Program-made: the position numbers and the translations under genes
Notes under the pieces: model-generated
Told to the model about the DNA's origin: nothing
Database searches by the model: none
The model's input: the letters and a program-made list of their open reading frames with translations, nothing else
NCBI GenBank assembly: GCA_946407055.1
Contig: CAMJMP010000002.1
Coordinates: forward strand, 1 to 64,000
From: an uncultured Mycoplasmatota bacterium
GTDB taxonomy: Bacteria; Bacillota_I; Bacilli_A; RF39; UBA660
DNA length: 64,000 bases
Direction: 5' to 3'
Shown: positions 30,488-38,909 of the stretch, piece after piece
Layout: every line of letters begins with the position of its first letter
Numbering within the stretch: position 1 is the stretch's first letter

Positions 30488-31045
30488 AAGAATTACCTTG
30501 GTTATGCTATAAATGTTCTATTTCGCGATGCATTCAGAGCCAATTATAAATACAATAGAATAAGTTTTATCATCTAGAATACGCTAATATGCAAAGGTTA
30601 CGAGATTTTATATAATCCCGTAACTTCTTTACATATAACATTCTTTACAAACTCTAGAAATTTGCAAAGGAAGTCTGCCACCAATTATAGCAATTCTATA
30701 TTTGGATTTATTTGCTTATACGTTCCCGCAGTATCTTTCATAATTGTTTCACTTCTTCCCAATTATGAACCATTACGGTTAGGTTTAATTAACACTAATA
30801 ATAACAACAGATTAAATGAAATTAGTTTTGGTTTAAGGCACAAAGCTATAAAAGCCTTGAATCGGTTTTGAAAGTTGTAGAACTTATTTTCAGATTAACT
30901 CAAAAATTTTATGAATTTTTAATTGCATGATAAATTTGATTTGAGTATAATTGAATATGATCTTTGAGTTATCTTACAAAAGTCCTAAATTTAAAATTTT
31001 TGTTTTGTTGGATCAACCCGAAAAACTGGGGGTGTCGAAGTGCGC
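30488..31045. other. Non-coding stretch
   Basis: About 560 nt with no supported gene. Hairpins GTTACG-GAT/ATC-CGTAAC (30600 region) and AACTCAAA/TTTGAGTT (30895-30971). Probably the long leader of the tRNA at 30386 and the end of the block at 31-33 kb. Confidence 0.4.
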
Positions 31046-31240
31046 TCATTTTTGTCTATCTCTAACAATACAGTCGAGTATGTTCCATATCTTCTTATTG
31101 TTATTGAGTTTGAGCGTGAACCAACACCACTTGTGTTTGGGTAATAAGTGACGTGCAGTAAATAATACGTGACCATCAGCTGTTTCCAGCTGACAGTCAG
31201 TATTAATTCTACCTAGCAGACACTTTAAGGTTAAGCCCAT
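31046..31240 (-). CDS. Possible small protein
   Basis: 64 residues starting MGLTLKCLLGRINTDCQLET. Its ATG overlaps the TAA of the gene at 31231 (ATGGGCTTAA), so coupled translation is possible, but a competing frame exists at 30991-31176. A hairpin TCAGCTG GAAA CAGCTGA lies inside. Doubtful. Confidence 0.35.
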   Translation of the reverse strand: MGLTLKCLLGRINTDCQLETADGHVLFTARHLLPKHKWCWFTLKLNNNKKIWNILDCIVRDRQK

Positions 31241-31767
31241 GTGAACTTGTAGTTTGACATAGTCTTCACCTTGAAGCTTGTACGGTCATTGATGTCGTCA
31301 TACTGAACACCCTTGAAGTTCTCGACCTCTACCTTAACAGCACCGTGAGCACCGATAGCCTTGATAGCGTCGCCGACATTCTGATCGTCATAGTTGTGAA
31401 CGAAGTCTACAACTTCACCCTCAGAATACATGTACTCGCCTGAAGGCTGACCCTCTGCAGTTGCCTTCTCACGCATACGTGTGAAGAAACTTGGGAAGAA
31501 CTGAACGACAGTGTTTGCGTTGCCACGCTTTACATCTACGAGAATGAATTCCATCTTGATTGGATTGCCATCGGCGTCAAGACGAGGCTGACCATTCTGC
31601 TTGAACTCCTGTGAAATTACGCGACCAGTGAGGTCTGTAGGGAAGGTGATAATATCACCATCACGGAGTGTGTTGAGAGACGCACGAACTGTACCTGTAA
31701 ATGCATCAGATGCTATCGCACCCTTTGCTACGAGCTTGTTAAGCTCACTTGCGATTGTTTTTGCCAT
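31231..31767 (-). CDS. Abundant-looking protein, unknown function
   Basis: 178 residues from MAKTIASELNKLVAKGAIAS. GC-richer and with different codon choice from nearby genes, like its neighbours at 32378 and 33077, suggesting strong expression. DGDIITFPTDLTGRVI then a GKP-type loop could be an OB-like fold, but I cannot confirm DNA binding. The leader carries several hairpins and the AUAAAUA element at 31947. Confidence 0.65.
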   Translation of the reverse strand: MAKTIASELNKLVAKGAIASDAFTGTVRASLNTLRDGDIITFPTDLTGRVISQEFKQNGQPRLDADGNPIKMEFILVDVKRGNANTVVQFFPSFFTRMREKATAEGQPSGEYMYSEGEVVDFVHNYDDQNVGDAIKAIGAHGAVKVEVENFKGVQYDDINDRTSFKVKTMSNYKFTWA

Positions 31768-31946
31768 TTTTGTAAATGATTTGATTTGTTTGTTCGAGGT
31801 TTTTTTATACATGTTACTCTCATGTTATACACTATTTATTTAACGACGTTAGTGTTACGTCAAATATTTATAGGCGCTATACATTCTAGTTATGATGATT
31901 CACAAAGTGAATCGGATTTCTGTTCAGAAATCTAAAGGCGATTTAC

Positions 31947-31961
31947 AGACTATTTATGTCC
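31947..31961 (-). promoter_or_regulatory. AUAAAUA-loop hairpin C
   Basis: GGAC ATAAATA GTCT on the minus strand, about 180 nt before the ATG at 31767. Same loop as the elements at 33017 and 33656. Confidence 0.5.
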
Positions 31962-32117
31962 CATCAGATAATAATTAATTATATCCCATAATTATCCATA
32001 AATTAAATATATCAAAGATAAAAGTGAGGTGAAAAGGAAAAAAGAAGAAAAAAGAGTGCATAAAAAATTTTTTTGAAATTTTCCCTTAAAAAATTTTTGA
32101 TATGAAAAACTTTCTTA

Positions 32118-32146
32118 CTATTATCTTACCGTAGGTAAGATAATAG
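32118..32146. repeat. Strong 13-bp hairpin
   Basis: CTATTATCTTACC GTA GGTAAGATAATAG, perfect. Lies in the 300-nt gene-free stretch between 31962 and 32333. Confidence 0.6.
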
Positions 32147-32233
32147 CACAGGTGACCAGAAAATTAAAAATTAAATTTGAAAAGATAGAAAATGCCGAAA
32201 AATGGAGTAGAAGAAGAAACAAAAGGAAAAAAT

Positions 32234-32301
32234 AAAGGGAGAAAAGAGAAAAGAGAAAAGAGAGAGAAAAAAGAAGAAGAAAGAAGAAAGAAAGAAAGAA
32301 A
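32234..32301. other. 68-nt uninterrupted purine tract
   Basis: Only A and G on the plus strand for 68 bases, within a wider purine-rich zone (about 32020-32305). GA and GAAA repeats give partial mirror symmetry. A minus-strand frame across it (Phe/Leu/Ser only) is a composition artefact. Confidence 0.7.
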
Positions 32302-32325
32302 TAAATATATAATTCCACTTTAAGT

Positions 32326-32364
32326 CAAAAAAATAAGGGAAACCCCGTTTGGAGTTTCCCTTAT
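32326..32364 (-). terminator. Strong intrinsic terminator
   Basis: ATAAGGGAAAC/GTTTCCCTTAT stem then TTTTTTT on the minus strand; ends the gene at 32378. Confidence 0.85.
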
Positions 32365-32377
32365 GGCAGGTCAACTG

Positions 32378-32914
32378 TTAGAATGTGAATTCCAACAGTT
32401 TGCCTGTTTTGACGCGACCGTAAAAGTCGTATTTGTAAGGCTTCTTACGTACGACTTTGATGGTCTTGTCTTTGCATGCCTCAAGCAATTGCTTTAAGCA
32501 TGCCTCGTCAGAGATTGCACCCTCGTGCAACTGACGGCAAAGTTTGTTCAACTCTCCGTCAGGCAGAAGGTCGTTGCCTTCAGCGTCCTCGACGGAAGAT
32601 AGCAACGTTTTGAGCCAAAGGGGCTCGTAGTCAACGAATGTTCCGTCTGGTTTCTGTAACTGAGTCGTAAGGACTGGGTACAGACGAACATTGTTGATAA
32701 TCTCATCGTCAGTCGGTGCTGGATGAGTCTTGAGGAATTCTGCCATGTCAGAATCCTTGTAGACAACATCGAGACCGATGAGTTTGATTACTTGTCCGTC
32801 AAACCAAACTTTCTTAGTAAAGGTTGACTTTACTGAAAGGCATGTAGCCTTTACCTTAGAGAGCGTCTCTGCGCTCAAGCCTGCATTGTTGAGGCTTTGA
32901 AATTTTAGAGCCAT
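32378..32914 (-). CDS. Abundant-looking protein, unknown function
   Basis: 178 residues, MALKFQSLNNAGLSAETLSK. GC-rich codons, own terminator and own AUAAAUA-type leader, so it is a single-gene unit. C-terminus KTIKVVRKKPYKYDFYGR is basic. No domain recognised. Confidence 0.65.
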   Translation of the reverse strand: MALKFQSLNNAGLSAETLSKVKATCLSVKSTFTKKVWFDGQVIKLIGLDVVYKDSDMAEFLKTHPAPTDDEIINNVRLYPVLTTQLQKPDGTFVDYEPLWLKTLLSSVEDAEGNDLLPDGELNKLCRQLHEGAISDEACLKQLLEACKDKTIKVVRKKPYKYDFYGRVKTGKLLEFTF

Positions 32915-33016
32915 GTGCTATAAAATTTAAAAATGAAACGATGCAGATTCCGTTAAAGAACGCAGTTCTGCAAAACTGGATGCTTAATAGCATCAAATAA
33001 TTATAAGTGTTTAAAA

Positions 33017-33033
33017 TAAACTATTTATGTTTA
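33017..33033 (-). promoter_or_regulatory. AUAAAUA-loop hairpin B
   Basis: TAAAC ATAAATA GTTTA (5 bp) on the minus strand, followed by TTTTAAACACTTATAATT, also found after element A. About 100 nt before the ATG at 32914. Confidence 0.55.
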
Positions 33034-33040
33034 AAAAAAT

Positions 33041-33067
33041 AAAAAGTGGACAGTCCAAAGACTGCCC
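33041..33067 (-). terminator. Intrinsic terminator
   Basis: GGGCAGTC TTTG GACTGTCC followed by ACTTTTTATTTTTTT on the minus strand; ends the gene at 33077. Confidence 0.8.
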
Positions 33068-33076
33068 AATTTTTAT

Positions 33077-33553
33077 TTACTTCTTGTCGATGTCGTTATC
33101 TGCTCCGTCGATTGCGTAAGAGTTCCAAGTGTCGATAGCAGTATAGCTGTTAGCGAAACGCTTATGCGTTCCCTTAACGCAGTAAATCTTATCCTCGCGA
33201 CAAGAGTTATCTGCATTAAAACGTCCGTTAAGGAAGAAGTCTTTAGCATCTTCTTCCGTCTTAAAGTAACGGACATCTTCAGTCTCGTAAGAGTACTCAA
33301 CAACTCCACGAATCATATCAACTCGTTGGAAAGTGCAGACACGGTTGTTGATGTGAGCCTGTGTTGCACATTCAGGCACAGCCAATTTGCCCTGAATGTA
33401 TAAAGCAACACGAGCGATCTCATTAAGATCGTCGTCTACAGCATTCGTGATAAGTTCTTGAAGAGCATTCTTATCAAACTCCTTAGAGTTTGGGAAGATG
33501 TTGTTAAGAACTGCAGTTGCGATTGAAGACTTGAAAGATTTAAATTTTTTCAT
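33077..33553 (-). CDS. Abundant-looking protein, unknown function
   Basis: 158 residues, MKKFKSFKSSIATAVLNNIF. Middle part VVEYSYETEDVRYFKTEEDA resembles small phage repeat folds. Third of three single-gene units with GC-rich codons and shared leader hairpin. Unknown. Confidence 0.65.
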   Translation of the reverse strand: MKKFKSFKSSIATAVLNNIFPNSKEFDKNALQELITNAVDDDLNEIARVALYIQGKLAVPECATQAHINNRVCTFQRVDMIRGVVEYSYETEDVRYFKTEEDAKDFFLNGRFNADNSCREDKIYCVKGTHKRFANSYTAIDTWNSYAIDGADNDIDKK

Positions 33554-33655
33554 TTTAATAAAAAATTAAAAGATTGAACGGTCGAGAGTCGTCACTCTCA
33601 TTAATGTAAACAAACATAATCGTCATTATGTTCAAACAATTATAAGTGTTTAAAC

Positions 33656-33670
33656 AGACTATTTATGTCC
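33656..33670 (-). promoter_or_regulatory. AUAAAUA-loop hairpin A
   Basis: GGAC ATAAATA GTCT then GTTTAAACACTTATAATT on the minus strand, about 100 nt before the ATG at 33553. Confidence 0.55.
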
Positions 33671-33671
33671 T

Positions 33672-33735
33672 AAAACGGATAAAATTTTTATTTGAACCCC
33701 ACCCCACCCCTGGGGTTCGAATAAAAATCCGTTTT
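33672..33735. repeat. Long GC-capped hairpin
   Basis: AAAACGGAT, a 5-nt bulge, TTTTATTTGAACCCC pair with GGGGTTCGAATAAAA ATCCGTTTT over about 24 bp; loop of C4-A-C4 repeats. A G-rich run (GGGGGGAGGG) follows on the plus strand near 33752. Unusual in this AT-rich genome; the 33736-33854 stretch has no gene. Confidence 0.7.
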
Positions 33736-33854
33736 CCAATGCGTGACCCGGGGGGAGGGAACGCAGTGGTGCACTCACCTTTACACAAATATATAAAAAA
33801 TTTTTCTATTGACTTTTTCGCACATATATTATATTTCGGAATATTTTATAAAAA

Positions 33855-33884
33855 CAAAAAAGGCAGCTCTTATTTAGAGTTGCC
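33855..33884 (-). terminator. Intrinsic terminator
   Basis: GGCAACTCT/AGAGCTGCC stem then TTTTTTG on the minus strand; it overlaps the last codons and the stop of the gene at 33870. Confidence 0.8.
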
Positions 33885-35531
33885 TTTGTTTATAAATGGT
33901 AAAGTTGCTGGCAATGTTAATATTGCCTTTCTTAATGAATTCATTAACTATGGATTACTGCGTAATTGTTTAGCATATTCAGATCCATATGAATTAATAT
34001 TTTCTAATGATTCTGCTAATTCATCGTTATCCATTAAATAAAGATTTTCTTTCATTTCATTGAAATTTCCTTTTTTACTTAAATTAAATTTTAATTCATT
34101 TAATGTAGCTCTAAGTTCTTTCCAATCATTAGAATCTTTATCCTTAATATTTAATTTATTTAAAAGTGATTTATACTTTCCTTTAATTACTTCTGGTAAT
34201 AAATTATCTGTAAAATGAGATATATTTTCATGAACTACTGTTCTGCCAATTGCTTCAGGATTTGGACCTATTTGTCTTAGATTTATAAATGTCTAATTGT
34301 TATTAGGATTAAAATATCCACCTGTTTTACTTAATTCATCAGAAAAATATAACCAAGGATTAGGAGCAGTAGTTATTTTATTATTAATAACATCTTTAAC
34401 ATAATCTGTTAAAATAGGAGTTTCTGGATAATTAGTATTAAAATTATCCAATTGAGTATTTAATATATTTTTAAATCCGTTCTTTAAACCATCTGCATTA
34501 ATTCGTTCTAATAATATTCCTGATATATCTGGATCATTATTCCAATTAACAATACCTTTTATTTCTGGATTTTTTATTCCTAAACTACGAGTAGCATTAT
34601 TTACTTGTTCTAAGTCTTTATATCTAATTGTTTTTGTTGCTGGAATAGGTTCTATATTTTCAAATTCACGTATTTCAGCAAATTCCTTATCCTAAGGATT
34701 AATTATTTCATTAGAATTAGTTCTATATCTTTTAGGTAAATTATCAACAGCTTCATTTAGTTTATAAGGCTAATTAAATATAATAGGATTTCCATCACTT
34801 AAATCTGAAGAAGTTGCTGTTTTATATTCTGGAAATTCAAACGATTTAACAGATGTATCAAAACTATATTTTAATGGAGTTTGTGAATACTAACCAATAG
34901 ATTTTAAAGGTCTTTTAGAAATTAATTTCTATGCAGTTTTAGTAATACCATTACCCATTATTCCTGCATCTAACAGATTAAATGCTCCACTAACTGCACA
35001 TTGTAAATAATTTCCATTTTTAAAATTATTATATGTAGCACTTACACCTGTTTCTGGATTAGCTAAATTATATCCAGCATTTAAAGCACCTGTATATGGA
35101 TTAGCATATAATACTCCAGATTTAAGAATTGCTTTAATTGGACTTCTGTTATTTTCCCAATCTTCTTTATTTCTTAAACTAATACCTTTTATAGGATTTT
35201 GTCTAAGTTCATTTTCTTTATTAATTTCTTCCTAAGTTGGAATGTGTCCATCTTTTATTTTATAATCTTTAGGTAAAGCTTTAATAGAACCTGGATTCAT
35301 AGCCATATTCTATACAGATTTATTTATTGCCCAATTCTATCCTTCTTTTAAAGCCTTTAAATATTTAATAGTATCTGCTCTTGACTAAGACTACTATGCT
35401 GCTTGATTCTACTATGTTTTCTATGACTAAGTTCCAATAGTAGAAGTAGCTCCGTAACCTAATTTCTATTTTATAAAATCTTCAGAAGGTTTTGGAACTT
35501 TATTTCCAAACTAAAATTTACTAATCTTCAT
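33870..35531 (-). CDS. TAG-recoded 553-residue protein, metalloprotease-like motif
   Basis: Open only if TAG is read as Gln: 18 in-frame TAGs, several in pairs (TQQNQAAQQSQS region), ending at TAA. N-terminal third is Gln-rich; middle has GALNAGYNLANPETG and GAFNLLDAGIMG hydrophobic segments; near residue 430 GRTVVHENISHFTDNLL places His and Glu like a zinc peptidase motif with one extra residue, so activity is uncertain. Shares the NAGYNLANP/AGLARGFNPF-type core look with the protein at 40016. Probably a virion or injected protein. Confidence 0.75.
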
Positions 35532-35745
35532 TTTTATTTCCTTTCCAAATACTTGTTACACTATCAACACCTAATAAACCGCAACAAGAAAGTAAAAATA
35601 CATCTATCATTTCTGGAGCTTGTATTACTTTAATAGTACAATATATTAATATACCCATACATATTATAAATCCTAAAACTCCACATAGACGTTTACTGCT
35701 GAACTAACCATTTTCAGCACTTAGCATTTCTCTAAACCAATTCAT
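35518..35745 (-). CDS. Holin-like membrane protein
   Basis: 74-75 residues: MNWFREMLSAENG[Q]FSSKRL, then two membrane segments (VLGFIICMGILIYC and FLLSCCGLLGVDSV). One internal TAG. Ends GAT TAG TAA. The MNW...LSA-x-x-x-x-SSKR start and two segments match small phage holins of Bacteroides phages. Likely times lysis with the lysozyme at 37030. Confidence 0.65.
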
Positions 35746-35935
35746 TTCTTTTATGAGATATATGATATTTGTTACACACTTTACATAGATAAACTATGTA
35801 ATCTTTTAAATTCATTTTCTTAATATATTTAAACGCATCTTTTTCAGTTTCAAAAATTATCTTAGTTTTACCACGTTTATTATAATGACAACGTGGTTTC
35901 TTATTTTGTAGATTACTTCTTGGAGCTAATTTCAT
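35714..35935 (-). CDS. Small Cys/His protein
   Basis: 67 residues to TAG at 35732, or 73 to TGA at 35714 if TAG is Gln. CHYNKRGK ... YLCKVCNKYHISHK looks like a zinc site with basic flanks, common in crAss-like phages. Overlaps the holin-like gene. Confidence 0.6.
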
Positions 35936-35942
35936 AATTATT

Positions 35943-36122
35943 TCAAATTATATAATACCAATCATCTCTTTTCTTCTCATTATCTAAATCATATTTAATA
36001 TAATTGCCATTCTGGAAGTATACACTCTAATTAGCATAGTCCCATTTAAAATAACCAACGTAATTTGGTAATAAGGCTGTTTTTCCTGCTTTAATTAATT
36101 TTTCAATTTCGCTGTATTTCAT
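35943..36122 (-). CDS. 59-residue protein with one TAG
   Basis: MKYSEIEKLIKAGKTALLPN ... YFKWDYAN[Q]SVYF ... RDDWYYII, TGA stop. The GK-x-A ... GYF-W ... DDWY pattern recalls the DUF2829 fold, more distantly than 5487 and 8055. First gene of the minus-strand recoded operon. Confidence 0.6.
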
Positions 36123-36130
36123 AATTACGA

Positions 36131-36161
36131 TAATAATACATATTTATTTTAAAATAACAAA
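36131..36161 (-). promoter_or_regulatory. Promoter of minus-strand recoded operon
   Basis: TTTG (36158-36161) - 19 nt - TATTATTA on the minus strand, just upstream of the ATG at 36122. Confidence 0.45.
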
Positions 36162-36177
36162 ATTTAACATTTAAAAA

Positions 36178-36208
36178 TTTGATTTTGAAATTTTAAGATA
36201 TATATTTG
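36178..36208 (+). promoter_or_regulatory. Bacteroides-type promoter
   Basis: TTTG (36178-36181) - 19 nt - TATATTTG (36201-36208), followed by the same ATTATAATTTAA as the promoter at 1796. Drives the suppressor tRNA operon. Confidence 0.7.
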
Positions 36209-36235
36209 ATTATAATTTAAAAATACAATTTATTT

Positions 36236-36607
36236 ATGGACGTAGTTAGTTTATTTAATTTGTTTTTTCCTGATTTCGATAATACAATCGAAAAAGACGG
36301 AAAGATTTACCGAGTAAAACTCGAAGAAATCGAAAAAGAAGACACAGTAAACGTAGCTGATATTAAAAAAGATATTGATAGTTACGTTGAAGACATAGAT
36401 GCAGAAATCTGGAATGATGCAACAGTTATTTTTTCAAGGAAATATAATATTGCTTATTTCGATAGATTGTTAAAGAAAGATGTTTTAACAAAAGAAGAAT
36501 TTTCTCAACTTGTAAACGCATTTACTGCTCTTAAAGAGTGTGTAGCAAATGCAGCACAAGCAAGGATTAATTATTTAACCGACAAATATTTATCAAGTGA
36601 TGCTTAG
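36236..36607 (+). CDS. Hypothetical acidic protein in suppressor operon
   Basis: 123 residues, MDVVSLFNLFFPDFDNTIEK, acidic and helical, no internal TAG. Ends in TAG at 36605; read as Gln it adds 8 codons to TGA. Unknown function, but its place ahead of the CTA tRNA makes it a candidate helper of the switch. Confidence 0.65.
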   Translation: MDVVSLFNLFFPDFDNTIEKDGKIYRVKLEEIEKEDTVNVADIKKDIDSYVEDIDAEIWNDATVIFSRKYNIAYFDRLLKKDVLTKEEFSQLVNAFTALKECVANAAQARINYLTDKYLSSDA

Positions 36608-36836
36608 ACAAAAGCTAAAGTTGAAGACTGAATCACTGATTAATGATATTAAGGAAGTTAAAAGAATTGCTTTAGAAAATAAATTAACAAATGAACAGTG
36701 GTTCATAGACTTTGAAGACCAACTTAATCAATTAAGTGGAATCGAAGTTATTAATACCTGTATAGAGTTATTTCCTAAACTCACAGGTACAGCAGAAGAA
36801 AGATTAAACAAATGGATTCAATATAAAAACTATTGA
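36600..36836 (+). CDS. Hypothetical helical protein
   Basis: 78 residues from ATG at 36600 (GTG at 36597 possible). MLRQKLKLKTESLINDIKEV, all helical. Overlaps the previous gene; TGA stop 11 nt before the suppressor tRNA. Confidence 0.6.
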   Translation: MLRQKLKLKTESLINDIKEVKRIALENKLTNEQWFIDFEDQLNQLSGIEVINTCIELFPKLTGTAEERLNKWIQYKNY

Positions 36837-36847
36837 ATCCTTAATAT

Positions 36848-36919
36848 TCCCTTATGGTGTAATGGTCAGCACAGGAGGCTCTAACCCTCTTAGTCTGCGT
36901 TCGAATCGTAGTAGGGGTA
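36848..36919 (+). tRNA. Amber suppressor tRNA(CTA), probably Gln-charged
   Basis: 72 nt. Anticodon arm GGAGG CTCTAAC CCTCT gives CTA, pairing with UAG. D-arm TGGTGTAATGGTCAGCAC differs at one base from tRNA-Gln at 1355, and U1 is kept. Acceptor TCCCTTA/TAGGGGT with a T-T at 1-72; T-arm CTGCG TTCGAAT CGTAG. The only plus-strand tRNA in the window. Confidence 0.9.
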
Positions 36920-36991
36920 CTTCTTCATACTTTTCACGTCACTAAGGTATCGGATGACCTTATTGATTTTTACTGTTTTTAATCATGATAA

Positions 36992-37023
36992 AAGGCGGCT
37001 TCGTTGTGAAACGAGGTCGCCTT
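36992..37023. terminator. Bidirectional terminator
   Basis: AAGGCG ... CGCCTT GC-rich hairpin (inner TCGTT/AACGA). T-rich on the minus side (TTTTAT) after the lysozyme gene; on the plus side it ends the suppressor tRNA operon. A smaller AAGGT/ACCTT hairpin lies at 36943-36961. Confidence 0.75.
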
Positions 37024-37029
37024 AATTTA

Positions 37030-37728
37030 TTATACATTTCTTGCAAATTTAAGTCTACTACCATAATTAGCATATCTTTTATCTGGACGTTCATAACCAT
37101 CCATTACAACACGTGTTGCTTCTTCAATAGTTTTAGTCTTTTTAAGTTTTTCTAAAACCTTTGAATATCCATTATTTAATTCATGCCAAACATAATCTAA
37201 TTGTTGTTTTTTAGATGGAGTATATGTTCCTGTAAAATTGCGAAGACCTATTTGTCTATCTTTAGAAGTCCATTGTGCTAATCCATAACCTGTTATTCCA
37301 TCTATTTTTAAACTACCTCTTTTACCACCTTGAATGATATTATGAATACCACCTCCTGATTCGTGTAATAAATTACCAACTAAACCGCGTGCTTGATTAT
37401 ATGTTAGTCCTTTATTAACAAAATAATTAACCATATCATTATTTGAAAATTTTTCCTCAACAGATGATTCTCGATTAACTATTTCATTTGGTAAAAACCT
37501 ATCAAAATAATTAAAGCCTTCGTATTTAGAAATAGGATTATTTTCTTCTGGTTCTTGAAAAGGATTTTCAGTATTTTGATAACTTTTAAGTTTTAAATTA
37601 TCTAAATTTAAATTAGGAGAAGATTCCATTAAAGTTGCTTCATTTATTGGAATATTCTCATATGGCATATTATATTCACCAGCTTCAACAGGATTATAAT
37701 ATACAAAAGGAACATCATTAACATTCAT
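37030..37728 (-). CDS. Peptidoglycan hydrolase, phage tail lysozyme type
   Basis: 232 residues. Residues ~1-90 are low-complexity and polar; the C-terminal ~140 match Phage_lysozyme2: NYFVNKGLTYNQARGLVGNL, HESGGG (catalytic Glu), GYGLAQWTSKDR, and a C-terminal WHELNNGYSKVLEKL. Cleaves cell-wall glycan. No signal peptide, so it acts as endolysin with the holin at 35518 or within the virion. No TAG codons. Confidence 0.8.
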   Translation of the reverse strand: MNVNDVPFVYYNPVEAGEYNMPYENIPINEATLMESSPNLNLDNLKLKSYQNTENPFQEPEENNPISKYEGFNYFDRFLPNEIVNRESSVEEKFSNNDMVNYFVNKGLTYNQARGLVGNLLHESGGGIHNIIQGGKRGSLKIDGITGYGLAQWTSKDRQIGLRNFTGTYTPSKKQQLDYVWHELNNGYSKVLEKLKKTKTIEEATRVVMDGYERPDKRYANYGSRLKFARNV

Positions 37729-37813
37729 AATTTATAATTTTTATTTTTAATTTTACTTTTTTACTTGTAGAATGATTCTAATTTGTATTTTAATTTTTAT
37801 TAAACATTTTTAG

Positions 37814-37844
37814 TTTGATTTTTACAAAAATAAACATATCTTTG
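37814..37844 (+). promoter_or_regulatory. Bacteroides-type promoter, plus strand
   Basis: TTTG (37814-37817) - 19 nt - TATCTTTG (37837-37844), upstream of the late operon starting at 37908. Overlaps the minus-strand promoter. Confidence 0.65.
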
Positions 37845-37855
37845 AATATTACAAA
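37825..37855 (-). promoter_or_regulatory. Bacteroides-type promoter, minus strand
   Basis: TTTG (37852-37855) - 19 nt - TATTTTTG (37825-37832) on the minus strand, for the lysozyme gene. Interleaved with the plus promoter, so the two cannot be used at once. Confidence 0.6.
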
Positions 37856-37907
37856 ATATTTATAAAATTAAAAATTATTTTAATAAACGTGATAATGTAA
37901 ATGTTAT

Positions 37908-38810
37908 ATGGAAATTACTAAACAAAACGGAAATATATGTTTCGCAGAAAAAGAACATATATATTGGGATCAAACAAATCCTAATGCTAAATATGTATCT
38001 GTAACTACTTTGATACATAGTTTTACACAACCTTTTGATAAAGAATTTTGGTCAGCGTATAAAGCATTAGAAAAAATATTAGATGCAGAATCTTGGAAAA
38101 TTTTAAAGAAAGAATTATTACAAACTAAGAAATTTACTAAAGAAATTCTTTCAAATTATGATGTTCAAGAAATTGAATTTAATAAAGTACAACAAGATAT
38201 ACTAGATGACTGGCAACAAGAGAATTTTAAATCTTGTGAACGTGGAACTAAAATACACGCAGAATTAGAAAATTCAATGTATGAAATGGGAGCTAATGTA
38301 ACTCTTAAAAAATTCGGAGTAGGTGGTACATTTACTTGTGAAAAAAATAGAACAGCATTAGACTTAGAAAATGGAGTTTATCCAGAATATCTTATTTCAT
38401 ACGAATCTCCAGATGGAATATTAAGAATAGCTGGACAAATTGACTTACTTGTTAAACGTGGTAACAAAGTTATAATAATGGACTGGAAAACGAATAAGAA
38501 AATTGATTTAAAAGGAGGATTTAATACTCAAACTAAATCTACAGCTAAAATGCAATATCCATTAAATACATTAGATGATTGTAATTATATGCATTATACA
38601 ATGCAATTATCTACATATGCTTGGATGATTAATAAATTATTTGGATTTGAAATAGAAGATTTAATTCTTGTGCATTTTGACCATAATGGAAATAAAACGG
38701 TATATCATTTAGATTACTTAGAAAAAGAAGTAGAAAATATGCTCAAATTCCACAAAAAGAATTTATTAAAAGAAATACAGAGAAATAAAAGAGTTCCTAT
38801 AGAATATTAA
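37908..38810 (+). CDS. PD-(D/E)XK (RecB/Cas4-like) nuclease
   Basis: 300 residues. GTKIHAELENSMY, then GQIDLLVKRGNKVIIMDWKTNK gives the D ... (D)xK core of RecB-family nucleases, with a YTMQLSTYAWM QxxxY motif following. Found beside packaging genes in crAss-like phages; likely processes DNA ends during replication, recombination or packaging. No TAG codons; first gene of the rightward late operon. Confidence 0.8.
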   Translation: MEITKQNGNICFAEKEHIYWDQTNPNAKYVSVTTLIHSFTQPFDKEFWSAYKALEKILDAESWKILKKELLQTKKFTKEILSNYDVQEIEFNKVQQDILDDWQQENFKSCERGTKIHAELENSMYEMGANVTLKKFGVGGTFTCEKNRTALDLENGVYPEYLISYESPDGILRIAGQIDLLVKRGNKVIIMDWKTNKKIDLKGGFNTQTKSTAKMQYPLNTLDDCNYMHYTMQLSTYAWMINKLFGFEIEDLILVHFDHNGNKTVYHLDYLEKEVENMLKFHKKNLLKEIQRNKRVPIEY

Positions 38811-38909
38811 TCTGAGTAGATATATCGTAACTTTATATTTTAGAGTATTGTAATTTTAAAAATCAAATACTAAAAACAACATTAATTAAAATCGAAAGGA
38901 TTAATATTT

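Noticed and set aside
32121..32374. Minus-strand ORFs rich in Phe, Leu and Ser
   Set aside because: They are translations of the purine tract and terminator; no RBS and no real protein composition.
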